The notes under the pieces: generated by a model
The model's input: only the letters and a program-made list of their open reading frames with translations
What the model was told of the DNA's origin: nothing
Databases searched by the model: none
Position numbers and translations under genes: made by a program
Shown: one piece after another, positions 51,801-59,812 of the stretch
Layout of the letters: each line of letters opens with the position of its first letter
How positions within the stretch are numbered: the first letter of the stretch is position 1
DNA from: Flectobacillus roseus
Lineage (GTDB): Bacteria; Bacteroidota; Bacteroidia; Cytophagales; Spirosomataceae
Assembly (NCBI RefSeq): GCF_030056665.1
Contig: NZ_JASHIG010000034.1
DNA length: 64,000 nucleotides
Strand: one strand, 5' to 3'

Positions 51801-52155
51801 TTTTCTCTGGCTCTGTAGAAGGTACTACCTCTTTGGGTTTATCTTCTGCTTTTCCTGCATCACTTGCTCCTTCACGGAAGTATAAAGGCATACCATCATC
51901 CTGTTTTTTAGGACTTGGTGCTGGTGCTTCCTCTACTGCTTTTGGTACAACTGGTGCTGCTGGTTGCATACCTTCGAGTAAGCTATCATTGCGATATTCT
52001 TTCGCCAATAATTTTAGCTGCTCGAAATTCAACTTGGTATTGGGGTTGTTATCAACCTTGTGACCTTTGGCAGAGAGATATTGAACAATGGTTGAGATTC
52101 CCACGTTAATCTGCTTTGCCACAAGGCTCAAACGCATCATTTTATCTTCTGCCAT
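48883..52155 (-). CDS. infB: Translation initiation factor IF-2
   Basis: GTPase that places initiator tRNA on the 30S subunit. The 1090 residues are long: an N-terminal winged segment (1-55, RLSLVAKQINVGISTIVQYL), a disordered Pro/Glu/Gln/Asn-rich region (about 60-500), then the G domain (MGHVDHGKTSLLD, LDTPGHEAF) and domains II-IV. The G4 motif reads FSKVDKPGAN rather than NKxD. Last gene of rimP-nusA-infB, 215 bases after nusA. Confidence 0.97.
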   Translation of the reverse strand: MAEDKMMRLSLVAKQINVGISTIVQYLSAKGHKVDNNPNTKLNFEQLKLLAKEYRNDSLLEGMQPAAPVVPKAVEEAPAPSPKKQDDGMPLYFREGASDAGKAEDKPKEVVPSTEPEKISARAEVTFKVLGKIELDGKGNPVPPKPVTPPVEPKPEPKVESVIVETPVVETKAPEVPQPIAAPTETPAPVAPTPTTTEPKAELPVVVAPTQNENTPKEEVVVESKKVIAEENPIVKAEPAPVVEEKKQPEPQSQPVAKTETPTAAEVKAQPQAQVQQGNRPQQHNQQANQQRNNQQNQQGQKPNNNQSNQNKLQNPVQQPQQPKPQPKRYDEVPTDRNIELIEAKGETLKGLTVLGKIELPVEQPRSSNNKNKKKRKRIKPAEKVTEAEIRNEKGAPRPKKDEPSKPGDGNKKPQGPNSGGGNNNHNHNNNNNNNNSNNNNNKKKPKKDEKEEVSDKQIQEQIKATMARLQGQTSKANFGAKERREKRKVRAEREEKRQMREEEEAKILKVTEFISASELASLMDVSVNEVISTCMSLGMFVSINQRLEADIIAIIAEEFDFEVQFVSAEEEVEAALQEEADAPETLEMRAPIVTIMGHVDHGKTSLLDYIRRAKVAAGEAGGITQHIGAYSVKQEDGRRITFLDTPGHEAFTAMRARGAKVTDVAIIVIAADDAVMPQTEEAINHAMVAGVPIVFAFSKVDKPGANTDRVREQLAARNILVEEWGGKYQSQEISSKSGMGVNELLEKVLLEAELLELKANPNKRAVGTVVEASLDKGRGYVANILVQAGTLRVGDMMLAGAHYGRVKAMFDYRGKKLKEAGPATPVQVLGLSGAPAAGDKLNVMENERDAREIANKREQIIREQSLRTRKHITLEEIGRRKAIGTFKELNVIVKGDVDGSVEALSDSLLKLSTEEVQVRIIHKGVGQVSESDVLLASAADAVIVAFQVRPSTNARRLAETEQIEIRTYSVIYQAIDEIRDAMEGLLAPTFEESVTANIEVRDVFKISKVGTVAGCYVLEGNVKRNNKIRVVRDFVVVHEGEISALKRYKDDVAEVKFGYECGLSIKNFNDIQEGDIIECYEMKEVKRTL

Positions 52156-52269
52156 ACTTTTGCTTATCTCCTTTTCTATAATACTAATTGATTAATGTTA
52201 TGAATGTTTCTGTTTTGTCTGCATTTTCATCAAATAGAAACCTATTTGAGAAAACCTGTTGACCGGACT

Positions 52270-52350
52270 GAATGATAGAATAGTTTTGAATTGAGTAAAT
52301 GATATGCTCAAGCCGAAGCTTGAAGTTTTCGAACAACTATTCTATCATTC
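52270..52350 (-). repeat. Word-type inverted repeat in nusA-infB spacer
   Basis: Arms gaatgatagaatagtt (52270-52285) and aactattctatcattc (52335-52350) are perfect, and an inner hairpin tcaagc-cgaa-gcttga (52308-52323) sits in the loop. The right arm continues with further tatcattc words. Confidence 0.65.
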
Positions 52351-52370
52351 TATCATTCACTCAATCAATC

Positions 52371-53618
52371 TTATTCAAACTCAGAACGTAAAATAGACAG
52401 TACTTCGTTCACTGTCTCTTCTTCCAATTCAGTACGACGAACAAGTTCTTCGCTACTCAATTTAAGTACTTGCTTGGCTGTATCTAGACCAATACGGTGA
52501 AGTTCTTCCAAGATCCAGTCTTCGATTTCGTCTGAGAATTCTGTCAAATCCACATCCTCATCGTCTACTTCTTCTTGTTTGATATCACGGTACACGTCTA
52601 GTTCGTAACCTACTAGCTTACCCGCAAGCTTAATATTTTGTCCACCTTTACCAATTGCCAAAGACACTTGATCTGGCTGTAAATACACCGCAATACGTTT
52701 ACGCTCTTTATCGATGTTCATCGAGCTTACTTTAGCCGGGCTAAGCGCACGCGCTACCAACAACTCAAGGTTTTCGGTATAGTTGATTACATCGATATTT
52801 TCGTTCTGTAATTCACGAACAATTCCGTGAATACGCGAACCCTTCATACCTACACAAGCTCCTACTGGATCGATGCGATCATCATAAGATTCAACAGCTA
52901 CTTTAGCACGTTCGCCTGGCTCACGTACAATTCTGCGAATCATGATTTGACCATCATAGATTTCAGGGATTTCTTGCTCAAATAATCTTTCCAAAAATAC
53001 TGGAGAAGTACGAGACAAAATGATTTTTGGCGTACCATTATTCATTTCTACACGGTGGATAACCGCACGTACTGGCTCACCTTTTTTGTAGCGATCCTTA
53101 GAAATCATTTCTGCTTTAGGCAAAATCAATTCATTCTTTTCTGCATCAGAAATGATTAATTCTTTACCAACAATTTGGTAAACATCGCCAGAAACCATCT
53201 CACCTACCAAGTCTTTGTACTTGTCGTAAAGACTTTCTTTTTCAAGGTCTTTAACCTTTTGGATTAGGGTTTGACGAGCCGTTTGAACTATACGGCGACC
53301 AAAGTCTTCTAGCTTCACCAATTCAGCCACCTCTTCGCCAATTTCGAAGTCAGGCTGGATTTTACGAGCTTCTTCCAATGGAATTTTGTCATAGTCCCAA
53401 ATATCTTCTGAGTTGTCATCGACAATCTCGCGGGTACGCCACATTTCTAAGTCCCCGCTTTCCGGGTTGATGATTACATCGAAGTTGGCATCTGTTCCGT
53501 ATTTTTTACGAATCATCGTACGAAACACCTCTTCCAACACCTTAATCATCGTCGGGCGGTCAACGCTTTTCTCTTTGGCAAAATCCGCAAACGACGCTAT
53601 TAACTCTGCACTATTCAT
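52371..53618 (-). CDS. nusA: Transcription termination/antitermination factor NusA
   Basis: Binds RNA polymerase and nascent RNA, modulating pausing, termination and antitermination. The 415 residues have an N-terminal polymerase-binding domain (1-130), an S1 domain (about 135-200, GEMVSGDVYQIVGKELIISD) and two KH domains (PVGACVGMKGSRIHGIVREL and SLAIGKGGQNIKLAGKLVGY), then a short acidic and helical C-terminus. Second gene of rimP-nusA-infB. Confidence 0.97.
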   Translation of the reverse strand: MNSAELIASFADFAKEKSVDRPTMIKVLEEVFRTMIRKKYGTDANFDVIINPESGDLEMWRTREIVDDNSEDIWDYDKIPLEEARKIQPDFEIGEEVAELVKLEDFGRRIVQTARQTLIQKVKDLEKESLYDKYKDLVGEMVSGDVYQIVGKELIISDAEKNELILPKAEMISKDRYKKGEPVRAVIHRVEMNNGTPKIILSRTSPVFLERLFEQEIPEIYDGQIMIRRIVREPGERAKVAVESYDDRIDPVGACVGMKGSRIHGIVRELQNENIDVINYTENLELLVARALSPAKVSSMNIDKERKRIAVYLQPDQVSLAIGKGGQNIKLAGKLVGYELDVYRDIKQEEVDDEDVDLTEFSDEIEDWILEELHRIGLDTAKQVLKLSSEELVRRTELEEETVNEVLSILRSEFE

Positions 53619-53721
53619 TGGTTCATAATTTTTAATGATTGAATAACTTGACAGAAAAGACTCTGGAGTGTTGAATTATTACTAATTCGCTCAACAAGTT
53701 CTACGCCAAGCAACGCAGCCA

Positions 53722-54192
53722 CTATTTAAACGATATTTGTACCTTTGCTTTTTCTATATTCAAAAATGAAATAAATTCTGGTTCGATTACTTCACCTTTT
53801 TTCGGTTTCTTTTTAGGCTCTTCCAACAGAATAATTCCATCCTCTTTTACTTCTTGTAGTACTCCTACTTTCTCGGCACCATCTTTGAACTGAACTTTGA
53901 GCGTACGATCAATATTCTTGATGTACTGACGGGTCAATACTAGAGGTTGGTCAATACCTGGAGAAGACACTTCAAGGTTGTAAGCTGTTGGAATGAGTTC
54001 TTGTGCTTCGATACCATTAGCTAATTTTCGGCTAATTTTGGCACATTCCTCAATTTTGATGCCCTCATCTGAATCCACTAAAATCGTGATATTGATACGT
54101 GTTTTTAGGACATTGACTTGTAAATCCACCACGAAAAACAATCCGTTTTCGAGAAGTGGCTCAAGCATTTCTGCAATTTTATCTTTTAACAT
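53722..54192 (-). CDS. rimP: Ribosome maturation factor RimP
   Basis: Needed for 30S subunit maturation. The 156 residues show ITILVDSDEGIKIEECAKIS and the signature YNLEVSSPGIDQPLVLTRQY, with a C-terminal SH3-like domain. It is the first gene of the operon and has a promoter followed by an attenuator-like hairpin in its leader. Confidence 0.95.
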   Translation of the reverse strand: MLKDKIAEMLEPLLENGLFFVVDLQVNVLKTRINITILVDSDEGIKIEECAKISRKLANGIEAQELIPTAYNLEVSSPGIDQPLVLTRQYIKNIDRTLKVQFKDGAEKVGVLQEVKEDGIILLEEPKKKPKKGEVIEPEFISFLNIEKAKVQISFK

Positions 54193-54301
54193 ACTTGTTT
54201 TTGAAGCCTACAGGAAAGAAAAAAGAAAGCATGAAGATGAAAAACTCTAGAAAACCACCGCTTCACCCTCCTCTATGACTTTCTGGTCTGAACGTGTAAT
54301 A

Positions 54302-54334
54302 CAAAATAAAAAAGAGGGATTTCCGACCCCTCTT
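54302..54334 (-). terminator. Terminator or attenuator in the rimP leader
   Basis: On the minus strand AAGAGGG-GTCGGAAAT-CCCTCTT is followed by TTTTTATTTTG. It lies 70 bases after the GNAT stop and about 12 bases after the predicted rimP transcription start, so it can end GNAT transcripts and attenuate rimP-nusA-infB. Its loop repeats the GTCGGAAAT of the rplE hairpin. Confidence 0.65.
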
Positions 54335-54350
54335 CCTAATTTTTCTGGTA

Positions 54351-54381
54351 CAAAATTAGTACTTTTTTTATAAAAAAACAA
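54351..54381 (-). promoter_or_regulatory. Promoter of rimP-nusA-infB
   Basis: TTG (54379-54381), 20-base spacer, TAATTTTG (54351-54358), a full consensus match. Leader of about 150 bases. Confidence 0.6.
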
Positions 54382-54403
54382 AAAGATGTTATTTTTTCCT
54401 CTT

Positions 54404-54844
54404 TTAGAGAAGCGTAGGTACAAGAAAACTAAAGCCGTGTTTATCAAAGCCTAAGGATTCATAAAAAGCATGTGCTTCGACCCTCTTTTGATTGCTTGAA
54501 AGCACTAGTTTGTAACATCCTGCTTCGCTACAAACTTGCATAGCATACTTCATCATTTGTCTGCCTATTCCTTTTCCCTGTAAATTTTCTTGTACTGCTA
54601 CATCTTCGACAATACCTGATGGCGTGCCTCTATGTGCCAAATTGTCCATTATTAACAAAGCAAAAGTACCTACCACTTGGTGTTCTTGCTCGGCTACATA
54701 TACCTTGTAATTGGGATAGCTAGACATTTTTTGAAATAATACTTCTGCTTCCGACAGAGATAATACTTGACCTTTGTCCAACACCTCTGCATATAATTGG
54801 AGAATTGATGGCAAATCGCTTATGGTAGCTTGACGAATTAACAT
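54404..54844 (-). CDS. GNAT family N-acetyltransferase
   Basis: Acetyl-CoA-dependent transferase of 146 residues. The acetyl-CoA loop is VQENLQGKGIGRQMMKYAMQ (QxxGxG/A type), flanked by VVGTFALLIMDNLAHRGTPS and YKLVLSSNQKRVEAHAFYES LGF. The acceptor is unknown. It precedes the rimP promoter and has the leader hairpin as terminator. Confidence 0.87.
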   Translation of the reverse strand: MLIRQATISDLPSILQLYAEVLDKGQVLSLSEAEVLFQKMSSYPNYKVYVAEQEHQVVGTFALLIMDNLAHRGTPSGIVEDVAVQENLQGKGIGRQMMKYAMQVCSEAGCYKLVLSSNQKRVEAHAFYESLGFDKHGFSFLVPTLL

Positions 54845-55006
54845 GAACTGAATGACTAGAGTTTGAGTTGATAGAACATCTGGTTTTCTAAATTAATTGT
54901 TTTTGGAGAAATAATCATTGTTGTCTTGTTGGTAGAGTTTAGAACTATCTATTGCGGATATAGAAGGTTGGATTTCGGGAGTATCATTTACTTTTAAAAT
55001 TATATT

Positions 55007-55161
55007 CCAAAATCAGCAATCCCAAATTAAGATTGTACGGAGGACTTCCAATAATTGCGGATTGGGGATTTCTGATTTCGGAAAAAAAATAAAATACCTC
55101 TATTTTTTACAAAACATAAAAGAATAAACTTCCGAAATCCAACATCCGATATCCGAAATAG
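55007..55161. repeat. GGATTTCGG-type inverted repeat element A
   Basis: 55007-55028 (ccaaaatcagcaatccc...) pairs imperfectly with 55059-55081. The segment 55129-55161, beginning cttccgaaatccaacatccg, recurs inverted at 62158-62190 with 30 of 33 bases identical. Mobile or slippage-made intergenic repeat. Confidence 0.6.
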
Positions 55162-55355
55162 ACAGTTTTAGAATCCTATGTACAGTTCTAATACGAAATC
55201 TACCATGATTTACAACCCTTGTATTGTTCTGTTCAATTATCAGTAGTTAGTATGCCAATTTTTCTCTTTTTTTCGTTCTTAATTAACCCTTAATCACTAG
55301 CTAATTTTTTACAAAATACTAACGTTTTGTTACGGGTTAACTCATCTGCGTTGAT

Positions 55356-55363
55356 TACCTTTG
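55356..55363 (+). promoter_or_regulatory. Candidate -7 element for DUF4833 gene
   Basis: TACCTTTG matches TANNTTTG, 36 bases before the ATG. The nearest TTTG upstream is 26 bases away, so the -33 is uncertain. Confidence 0.4.
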
Positions 55364-55399
55364 CAGACTTAAAATTATAACAGGACTATTTCAAAAATA

Positions 55400-55987
55400 A
55401 TGCAACTCTCAAAAGTCACTCAGACAGCCATATTCACCTTTGTAGTATCTCTGTCATTATTCGTTAATCACTCAGAAAGCTTTGCGCAAAAAAATAAGCA
55501 TAATACTCCCGCATCAGTCGAACAGTTTCCTATTCCAGCCGATGGGCCAAATCGCCTTTTTTATATTCAGCGTAGCTCCAATATCAACACTATCCTCTAT
55601 GACGCTAATGTATTGCCTAACAATAAATTAGACCACAAAAATCCTGTCCACACTTATTGGATTAGATATACCGAAGGTGGCAAAAAGCAGGAGTTATCTA
55701 ACATTCAAAGAACTTTAGCGTATGGCTTGCATACCAGTGCTCTTGAAGGTGAAGCTAATGCTTATGAAGGTCACTTTTTAGCTTATCGAAAAAGAAGATT
55801 TATTGTAAAATTAGATAGTCATGGCGAAGCTATTGCCTTGTTTCCCATTAACGGAAAAATGCAAATCTTAAAAAAAGTTTTTGTGAGTGTAGATGAGAGC
55901 GGTTTGATGCCATCAGTTAACTATATCGAGCTTTGGGGTAAAGACGCAACAACTGGTAAAGATGTATATGAGAAGTTCAAGCCGTAA
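55400..55987 (+). CDS. DUF4833 family exported protein
   Basis: The 195 residues start with a signal peptide (about 1-29, ending ESFAQ). RLFYIQRSSNINTILYDANV, HTYWIRYTEGGKKQELSNIQ and RTLAYG match DUF4833, a periplasmic or surface family of unknown function in Bacteroidota. Standard length. Convergent with rimO. Confidence 0.82.
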   Translation: MQLSKVTQTAIFTFVVSLSLFVNHSESFAQKNKHNTPASVEQFPIPADGPNRLFYIQRSSNINTILYDANVLPNNKLDHKNPVHTYWIRYTEGGKKQELSNIQRTLAYGLHTSALEGEANAYEGHFLAYRKRRFIVKLDSHGEAIALFPINGKMQILKKVFVSVDESGLMPSVNYIELWGKDATTGKDVYEKFKP

Positions 55988-56032
55988 ATTCTCTTTAGTG
56001 ATTGAATATTACCGTGTTTGCTTCAGTAAAAT

Positions 56033-56067
56033 AAAATGCCTGCAAGAGATGTTCTTGCAGGCATTTT
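56033..56067. terminator. Bidirectional terminator
   Basis: Perfect stem aaaatgcctgcaaga/tcttgcaggcatttt with a 5-base loop between convergent DUF4833 and rimO genes. Confidence 0.85.
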
Positions 56068-56069
56068 AT

Positions 56070-57380
56070 TTATTTAGCTAATTCGCCGTACAAATCAAAT
56101 TCTTCGGCTGAGGTGATTTTTACATCTGCAAAATCGCCTAAACGAACATATTGACTAGCTGGAATTAAGACTTCGTTATCTACTTCTGGTGAGTCGAATT
56201 CTGTTCTACCAATAAAATATCCTCCTTCTTTACGGTCAAAAAGCACTTTGTAAGTATTGCCAATTTTTGCTTGATTCAATTCCAAAGAAATTTCTTGTTG
56301 CAATGCCATAATTTCGTCGGCACGTTCTTGTTTTACTTCTTCTGGGATATCGTCTTCGAAAGTGTGAGAGTGCGTATTTTCTTCGTGTGAGTAGGTAAAT
56401 ACCCCAAGACGGTCAAAACGCATTTTTTCAACAAATTGATATGTTTCTTCAAAATCCTCTTCCGTTTCACCTGGGTGACCAGAAATCAAGGTTGTACGCA
56501 AAGCAATATTAGGTACTTTGTCACGGATGGCATGGATTAAATCTTCTGTTTTTTCACGAGTGATACCACGACGCATTCTCTTCAATACCTCTGTTGAGCC
56601 ACTTTGTAAAGGCATATCCAAATAGTTACAGATATTTGGTTTGGCAGCCATTACATCCAATACGTCCATTGGAAAGCCAGCTGGGTATGCATATTGCAAA
56701 CGAATCCAATCCATACCTTCAATGTCTGATAGACGGTTGAGCAATTCAGAAAGATTACGTTTTTTGTAAATATCTAATCCGTAATATGTAAGATCTTGTG
56801 CAATAAGGATAAGCTCTTTTGTTCCTCTTTTTACCAAAGATTTAGCTTCAGTTACGAGCTCGTCGATTGGGCGAGAAACATGACCTCCACGCATCAATGG
56901 AATTGCACAAAACGAACATGGGCGATCACAACCTTCCGCAATTTTCAGATAGGCATAGTGTGCTGGAGTTGTCAACAAACGCTCGCCAATCAATTCATGC
57001 TTGTAGTCTGCCTTGAGGGTTTTGAGTAGTCGAGGCAATTCGTTTGTACCAAAAAAAGCATCCACTGTTGGGATTTCCTTTTCCAAATCATCCTTATAGC
57101 GGTGCGACAAACAGCCTGTTACGTACAGTTTATCAATAACTCCTGCTTCTTTGGCATCTACATATCGTAAAATCGTATCGATAGATTCTTGTTTGGCATT
57201 ATCAATAAAACCACAAGTATTCACAATAACGATATTTGAATCGTCCTTTTTAGACTCGTGGCTTACATTCATACCATTGCCTTTGAGCTGAGTATAAATC
57301 ACTTCAGAGTCTACCAAGTTTTTGCTACAACCTAATGTAACTATATTTACTTTATTTTTCTTTAACGTTTTCGTTTTCAT
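56070..57380 (-). CDS. rimO: Ribosomal protein S12 methylthiotransferase
   Basis: Radical SAM enzyme that methylthiolates an aspartate of ribosomal protein S12. The 436 residues have an N-terminal UPF0004 domain with three cluster cysteines (VTLGCSKNLVDSEV, NTCGFIDNAKQESI, VTGCLSHRY). The radical-SAM cluster motif is EGCDRPCSFCAIPLMRGGHV (CxxxCxxC), and a C-terminal TRAM domain follows. LGCSKNxVDSE is diagnostic for RimO over MiaB. Confidence 0.95.
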   Translation of the reverse strand: MKTKTLKKNKVNIVTLGCSKNLVDSEVIYTQLKGNGMNVSHESKKDDSNIVIVNTCGFIDNAKQESIDTILRYVDAKEAGVIDKLYVTGCLSHRYKDDLEKEIPTVDAFFGTNELPRLLKTLKADYKHELIGERLLTTPAHYAYLKIAEGCDRPCSFCAIPLMRGGHVSRPIDELVTEAKSLVKRGTKELILIAQDLTYYGLDIYKKRNLSELLNRLSDIEGMDWIRLQYAYPAGFPMDVLDVMAAKPNICNYLDMPLQSGSTEVLKRMRRGITREKTEDLIHAIRDKVPNIALRTTLISGHPGETEEDFEETYQFVEKMRFDRLGVFTYSHEENTHSHTFEDDIPEEVKQERADEIMALQQEISLELNQAKIGNTYKVLFDRKEGGYFIGRTEFDSPEVDNEVLIPASQYVRLGDFADVKITSAEEFDLYGELAK

Positions 57381-57899
57381 TCAATTAGTTGCTTGAAAGT
57401 CGTTTTCTAGCTTAATAAAATTTGTAATTGCGAGAATCTGATGTTGAATTTATGGGATATATATCTTGTTCGAGGAAACAATAAGTTTACTATAACTGTA
57501 GTCTGCCCCATCCTAAGGTTCTTAAAAATTCTGTTCAGTATTTATCAAACAAAATTTCTGTTCGCCACACCTTACTTTTCTTGTCTTGACACAAGAAAAG
57601 TAACAAAAGAAAGTCAAGAAATCCTAAACTCGCCTGCGGCTCAAACAATAGGATTTCGCAAAACTAAATACAAAGACTATTAAGCACTCATTTTTAATAC
57701 TTTATGAAAATCAAATATACTCTAAGCGACACCTAGACTTGGGTTCATCTCTTGTCATAAAGTGCCATTTTAATTAAGTCTGCAAAGTTACAACAAAAAA
57801 CTTAGAAATGAGGATTTTGGGAAACTTGGGTCTGGAATCAAGTTTATAATTTATGTAAAAAAGGCTGTGAGAAACAATACTTGTTTCTCACAGCCTTTT
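57381..57899. other. Intergenic region with a degenerate dispersed repeat
   Basis: 519 bases between two minus-strand genes. It contains the repeat at about 57560-57680 and the terminator of the vWA-like gene. The 80-codon plus frame at 57441-57683 is largely this repeat and is not credited as a gene. Confidence 0.5.
57560..57680. repeat. Degenerate dispersed repeat (cttgacacaagaaaagtaac type)
   Basis: The phrase cttgacacaagaaaagtaac with aaaagaaagtcaagaaatcc resembles an extragenic repeat I recall as widespread in Bacteroidota, which gives spurious ORFs reading like RKVTKES. Recognition is from memory only. Confidence 0.4.
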
Positions 57900-57900
57900 T
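57858..57900 (-). terminator. Terminator after the vWA-like lipoprotein gene
   Basis: Stem aaaggctgtgagaaaca/tgtttctcacagccttt with a 5-base loop, T-run on the minus strand; overlaps the stop codon. Confidence 0.85.
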
Positions 57901-58712
57901 TACAATTCTTCTACTTCAGTACTTACGCCCAATTCGGCAAATAGCCTTTCCCAATACGCCGAAACGGCTGGGTTATTGACACGAGTTGAGGCCGTTGGTT
58001 CAAAAGGTTTAGCAACAAATACCTGTATTGAAGTCAGGTTATTGAGATTTGCTTTTAAATTACTGGCATCTTCTCTGGCCCAACCTACTGCGGCGGCATC
58101 ATCGACAGGAGGATTTTTGTGAAAATCGCGACGATGCTCGCCTTTCATGCTTTCGACCATGTCTGACAGATAATAGACCTTGACGTCATATCCTCTGGCA
58201 GCTTCTTTTTCAATTAATTCGAGCGAAGCCAGAATATCGGTACTTTCATTGCTACTCGAGGTATTGCGAGCGCTTAGTTGTTTCACGACTAGCTGCTTGA
58301 AAATACTTTTTTCTTTGCCCAAATCCAGTAAAAACTCTGTTTTGAGAGCTTCTGAGTCGTTGGCATTTGAGCCTTCAGTCTCCTCCATGTCGGTACGACT
58401 GATTACTTCTGCCACTTTGGCTTTTGCGGTGTTTTCATGGATAAAATACACAATTAACTTATCGCCTTTTCCTCTGATATTCTTCTCTACTAAGTCATTG
58501 ATAATTTTTGTGTATTTCTCATTCGCAAAACCTTTATCCACATTTACGCTCACTGATTTGTCGATAAATATCATAGAACAAACCTTTGTTTCGGGCAATG
58601 TGTTTTCTTGTTTTTTGTCTTGTCCTGAACAAGCCCAAAGTACAAGGCCCACCAATATGGAAAGGCCAAAACTTATCAACTTGCTCGGAAGTTTAAATCC
58701 GAGAAATTTCAT
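57900..58712 (-). CDS. vWA-like lipoprotein
   Basis: The 270 residues start with a long signal peptide whose lipobox ends LVGLVLWAC. The rest resembles a von Willebrand A domain. SMIFIDKSVSVNVDKG supplies the DxSxS metal-binding motif, NESTDILASLELIE the Thr/Asp site and VKVYYLSDMVES the third Asp. It would bind Mg and a protein ligand in the periplasm. No homologue is recognised. The next gene upstream is 160 bases away on the same strand. Confidence 0.6.
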   Translation of the reverse strand: MKFLGFKLPSKLISFGLSILVGLVLWACSGQDKKQENTLPETKVCSMIFIDKSVSVNVDKGFANEKYTKIINDLVEKNIRGKGDKLIVYFIHENTAKAKVAEVISRTDMEETEGSNANDSEALKTEFLLDLGKEKSIFKQLVVKQLSARNTSSSNESTDILASLELIEKEAARGYDVKVYYLSDMVESMKGEHRRDFHKNPPVDDAAAVGWAREDASNLKANLNNLTSIQVFVAKPFEPTASTRVNNPAVSAYWERLFAELGVSTEVEEL

Positions 58713-58873
58713 TTTTCTTGTTTAACATTATATATGAGGATGATAAAATTACAATTCAAAATCCAAGAAGGTTCATCAAATTGACCAATCTATTGTGCAA
58801 ACAGATAAACGGGCGTTTTGTCTTATGAATTGTAAAGTTAGCCATAGGTCATAAAGTACAAATGCTTCATTTC

Positions 58874-59812
58874 TTACTTCTGTGACCTTCCTACCGTCAC
58901 CTGCTTCGATTGTACTAATCGCGCTACCGTGGTCGTTACCTTGCCATTTTCGGTTGTTGTATACTCCCAATTTAGTATTTTAAAAGGAAATTGGGCTTCG
59001 AATACAATACTAACTTTACGATGTTTTTCTGGATATTCTATCGTATAATTCTTCAAAACTTGCTTACTCAACGAATCTGTTTTCTCTTCAAGCGTAGTTT
59101 TGCATGAAATAGCTTCTACCTTTTGATTTGTACTACGAAGGTATTCAAGACTAGGAATCATTTCGGCTTCTCCGTCTGGTAAAGTCTGTGGATTCAGGCG
59201 TATACGATTCCATATTTCGTCTTCGAGCCATGCCGTTTTTACACTCGTATCTTGTTGAGCTTTTGCTTGAAAATCGCTTTTACCTTCATACAAAAAGGTC
59301 TGACCTTTCCAGTTCAATTGGCTGTATTCCTGCCCTTGTGTATTTTGTTTAGCATAATCTACCTTTAATGCATGAGGAAATACCACATAATTTGTGGGCG
59401 TAAAAGTAGAGTTCGTCAAAGAATATTCATATACTCCTGAGGCTATTTTCTGTATTAAATTTTGTTTGAGTACAGTTGTAGACGCAGATTTGTCAGATGA
59501 AGTAGTCTGCATACGTTTTTTTGTATCAAAATCTACCATCGTAAATACCAGTTGTATTTGACCTTTCTGCTGGCTTGTATCCATAGTTTGTGTTAATTCA
59601 TAGGTATTAAGCTCCGACAATCCTGTATTCCAATATTGTTGAAAAGCTTGATCTTTAGCAAGAGGATTATCTTCTAATGGAGCGGTAGTATTAGTAGGCT
59701 TTTCTATTTGAAAAATAGTTGCTTTTTTAATAACAGCAAATAAGCAAGCCAAGATAATACAGAGAAAAAGGAAGTTTCCCCGAATCCATTTGTCGAGTAT
59801 TTGTAGATTCAT
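58874..59812 (-). CDS. Membrane-anchored protein of unknown function, Bacteroidota family
   Basis: From MNLQILDKWIRGNFLFLCII it has 312 residues with one membrane helix (about 12-29) and a large exported domain. Segments ELNTYELTQ, FPHALKVDYAKQNTQGQEYS and LEDEIWNRIRLNPQTLPDGE AEMIPSLEYLR match a Bacteroidota family I recall being labelled septum formation inhibitor Maf, though no Maf motif is present. The frame is open to 59869. Its role is unknown. Confidence 0.6.
   Translation of the reverse strand: MNLQILDKWIRGNFLFLCIILACLFAVIKKATIFQIEKPTNTTAPLEDNPLAKDQAFQQYWNTGLSELNTYELTQTMDTSQQKGQIQLVFTMVDFDTKKRMQTTSSDKSASTTVLKQNLIQKIASGVYEYSLTNSTFTPTNYVVFPHALKVDYAKQNTQGQEYSQLNWKGQTFLYEGKSDFQAKAQQDTSVKTAWLEDEIWNRIRLNPQTLPDGEAEMIPSLEYLRSTNQKVEAISCKTTLEEKTDSLSKQVLKNYTIEYPEKHRKVSIVFEAQFPFKILNWEYTTTENGKVTTTVARLVQSKQVTVGRSQK

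Larger units (their letters stand above)
54845..55399. other. Divergent intergenic region with word-type repeats
   Basis: 555 bases between GNAT (minus) and DUF4833 (plus) genes. It holds the repeat element at 55007-55161 and a -7 box for the DUF4833 gene (55356-55363). No ORF or RNA gene recognised. Confidence 0.55.

Noticed and set aside
51566..52063. 165-codon frame antisense to the infB N-terminal region
   Set aside because: Gly/Ser/Thr-rich translation of the opposite strand of Pro/Glu/Ala-rich IF-2 codons; no signal of its own.
57441..57683. 80-codon plus-strand frame downstream of rimO
   Set aside because: Largely composed of the dispersed repeat, no start context or promoter, biased composition; treated as spurious.
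58180..58725. 181-codon frame antisense to the vWA-like lipoprotein
   Set aside because: The minus-strand gene has a lipobox signal peptide, metal-site motifs and a terminator; the plus frame has none.
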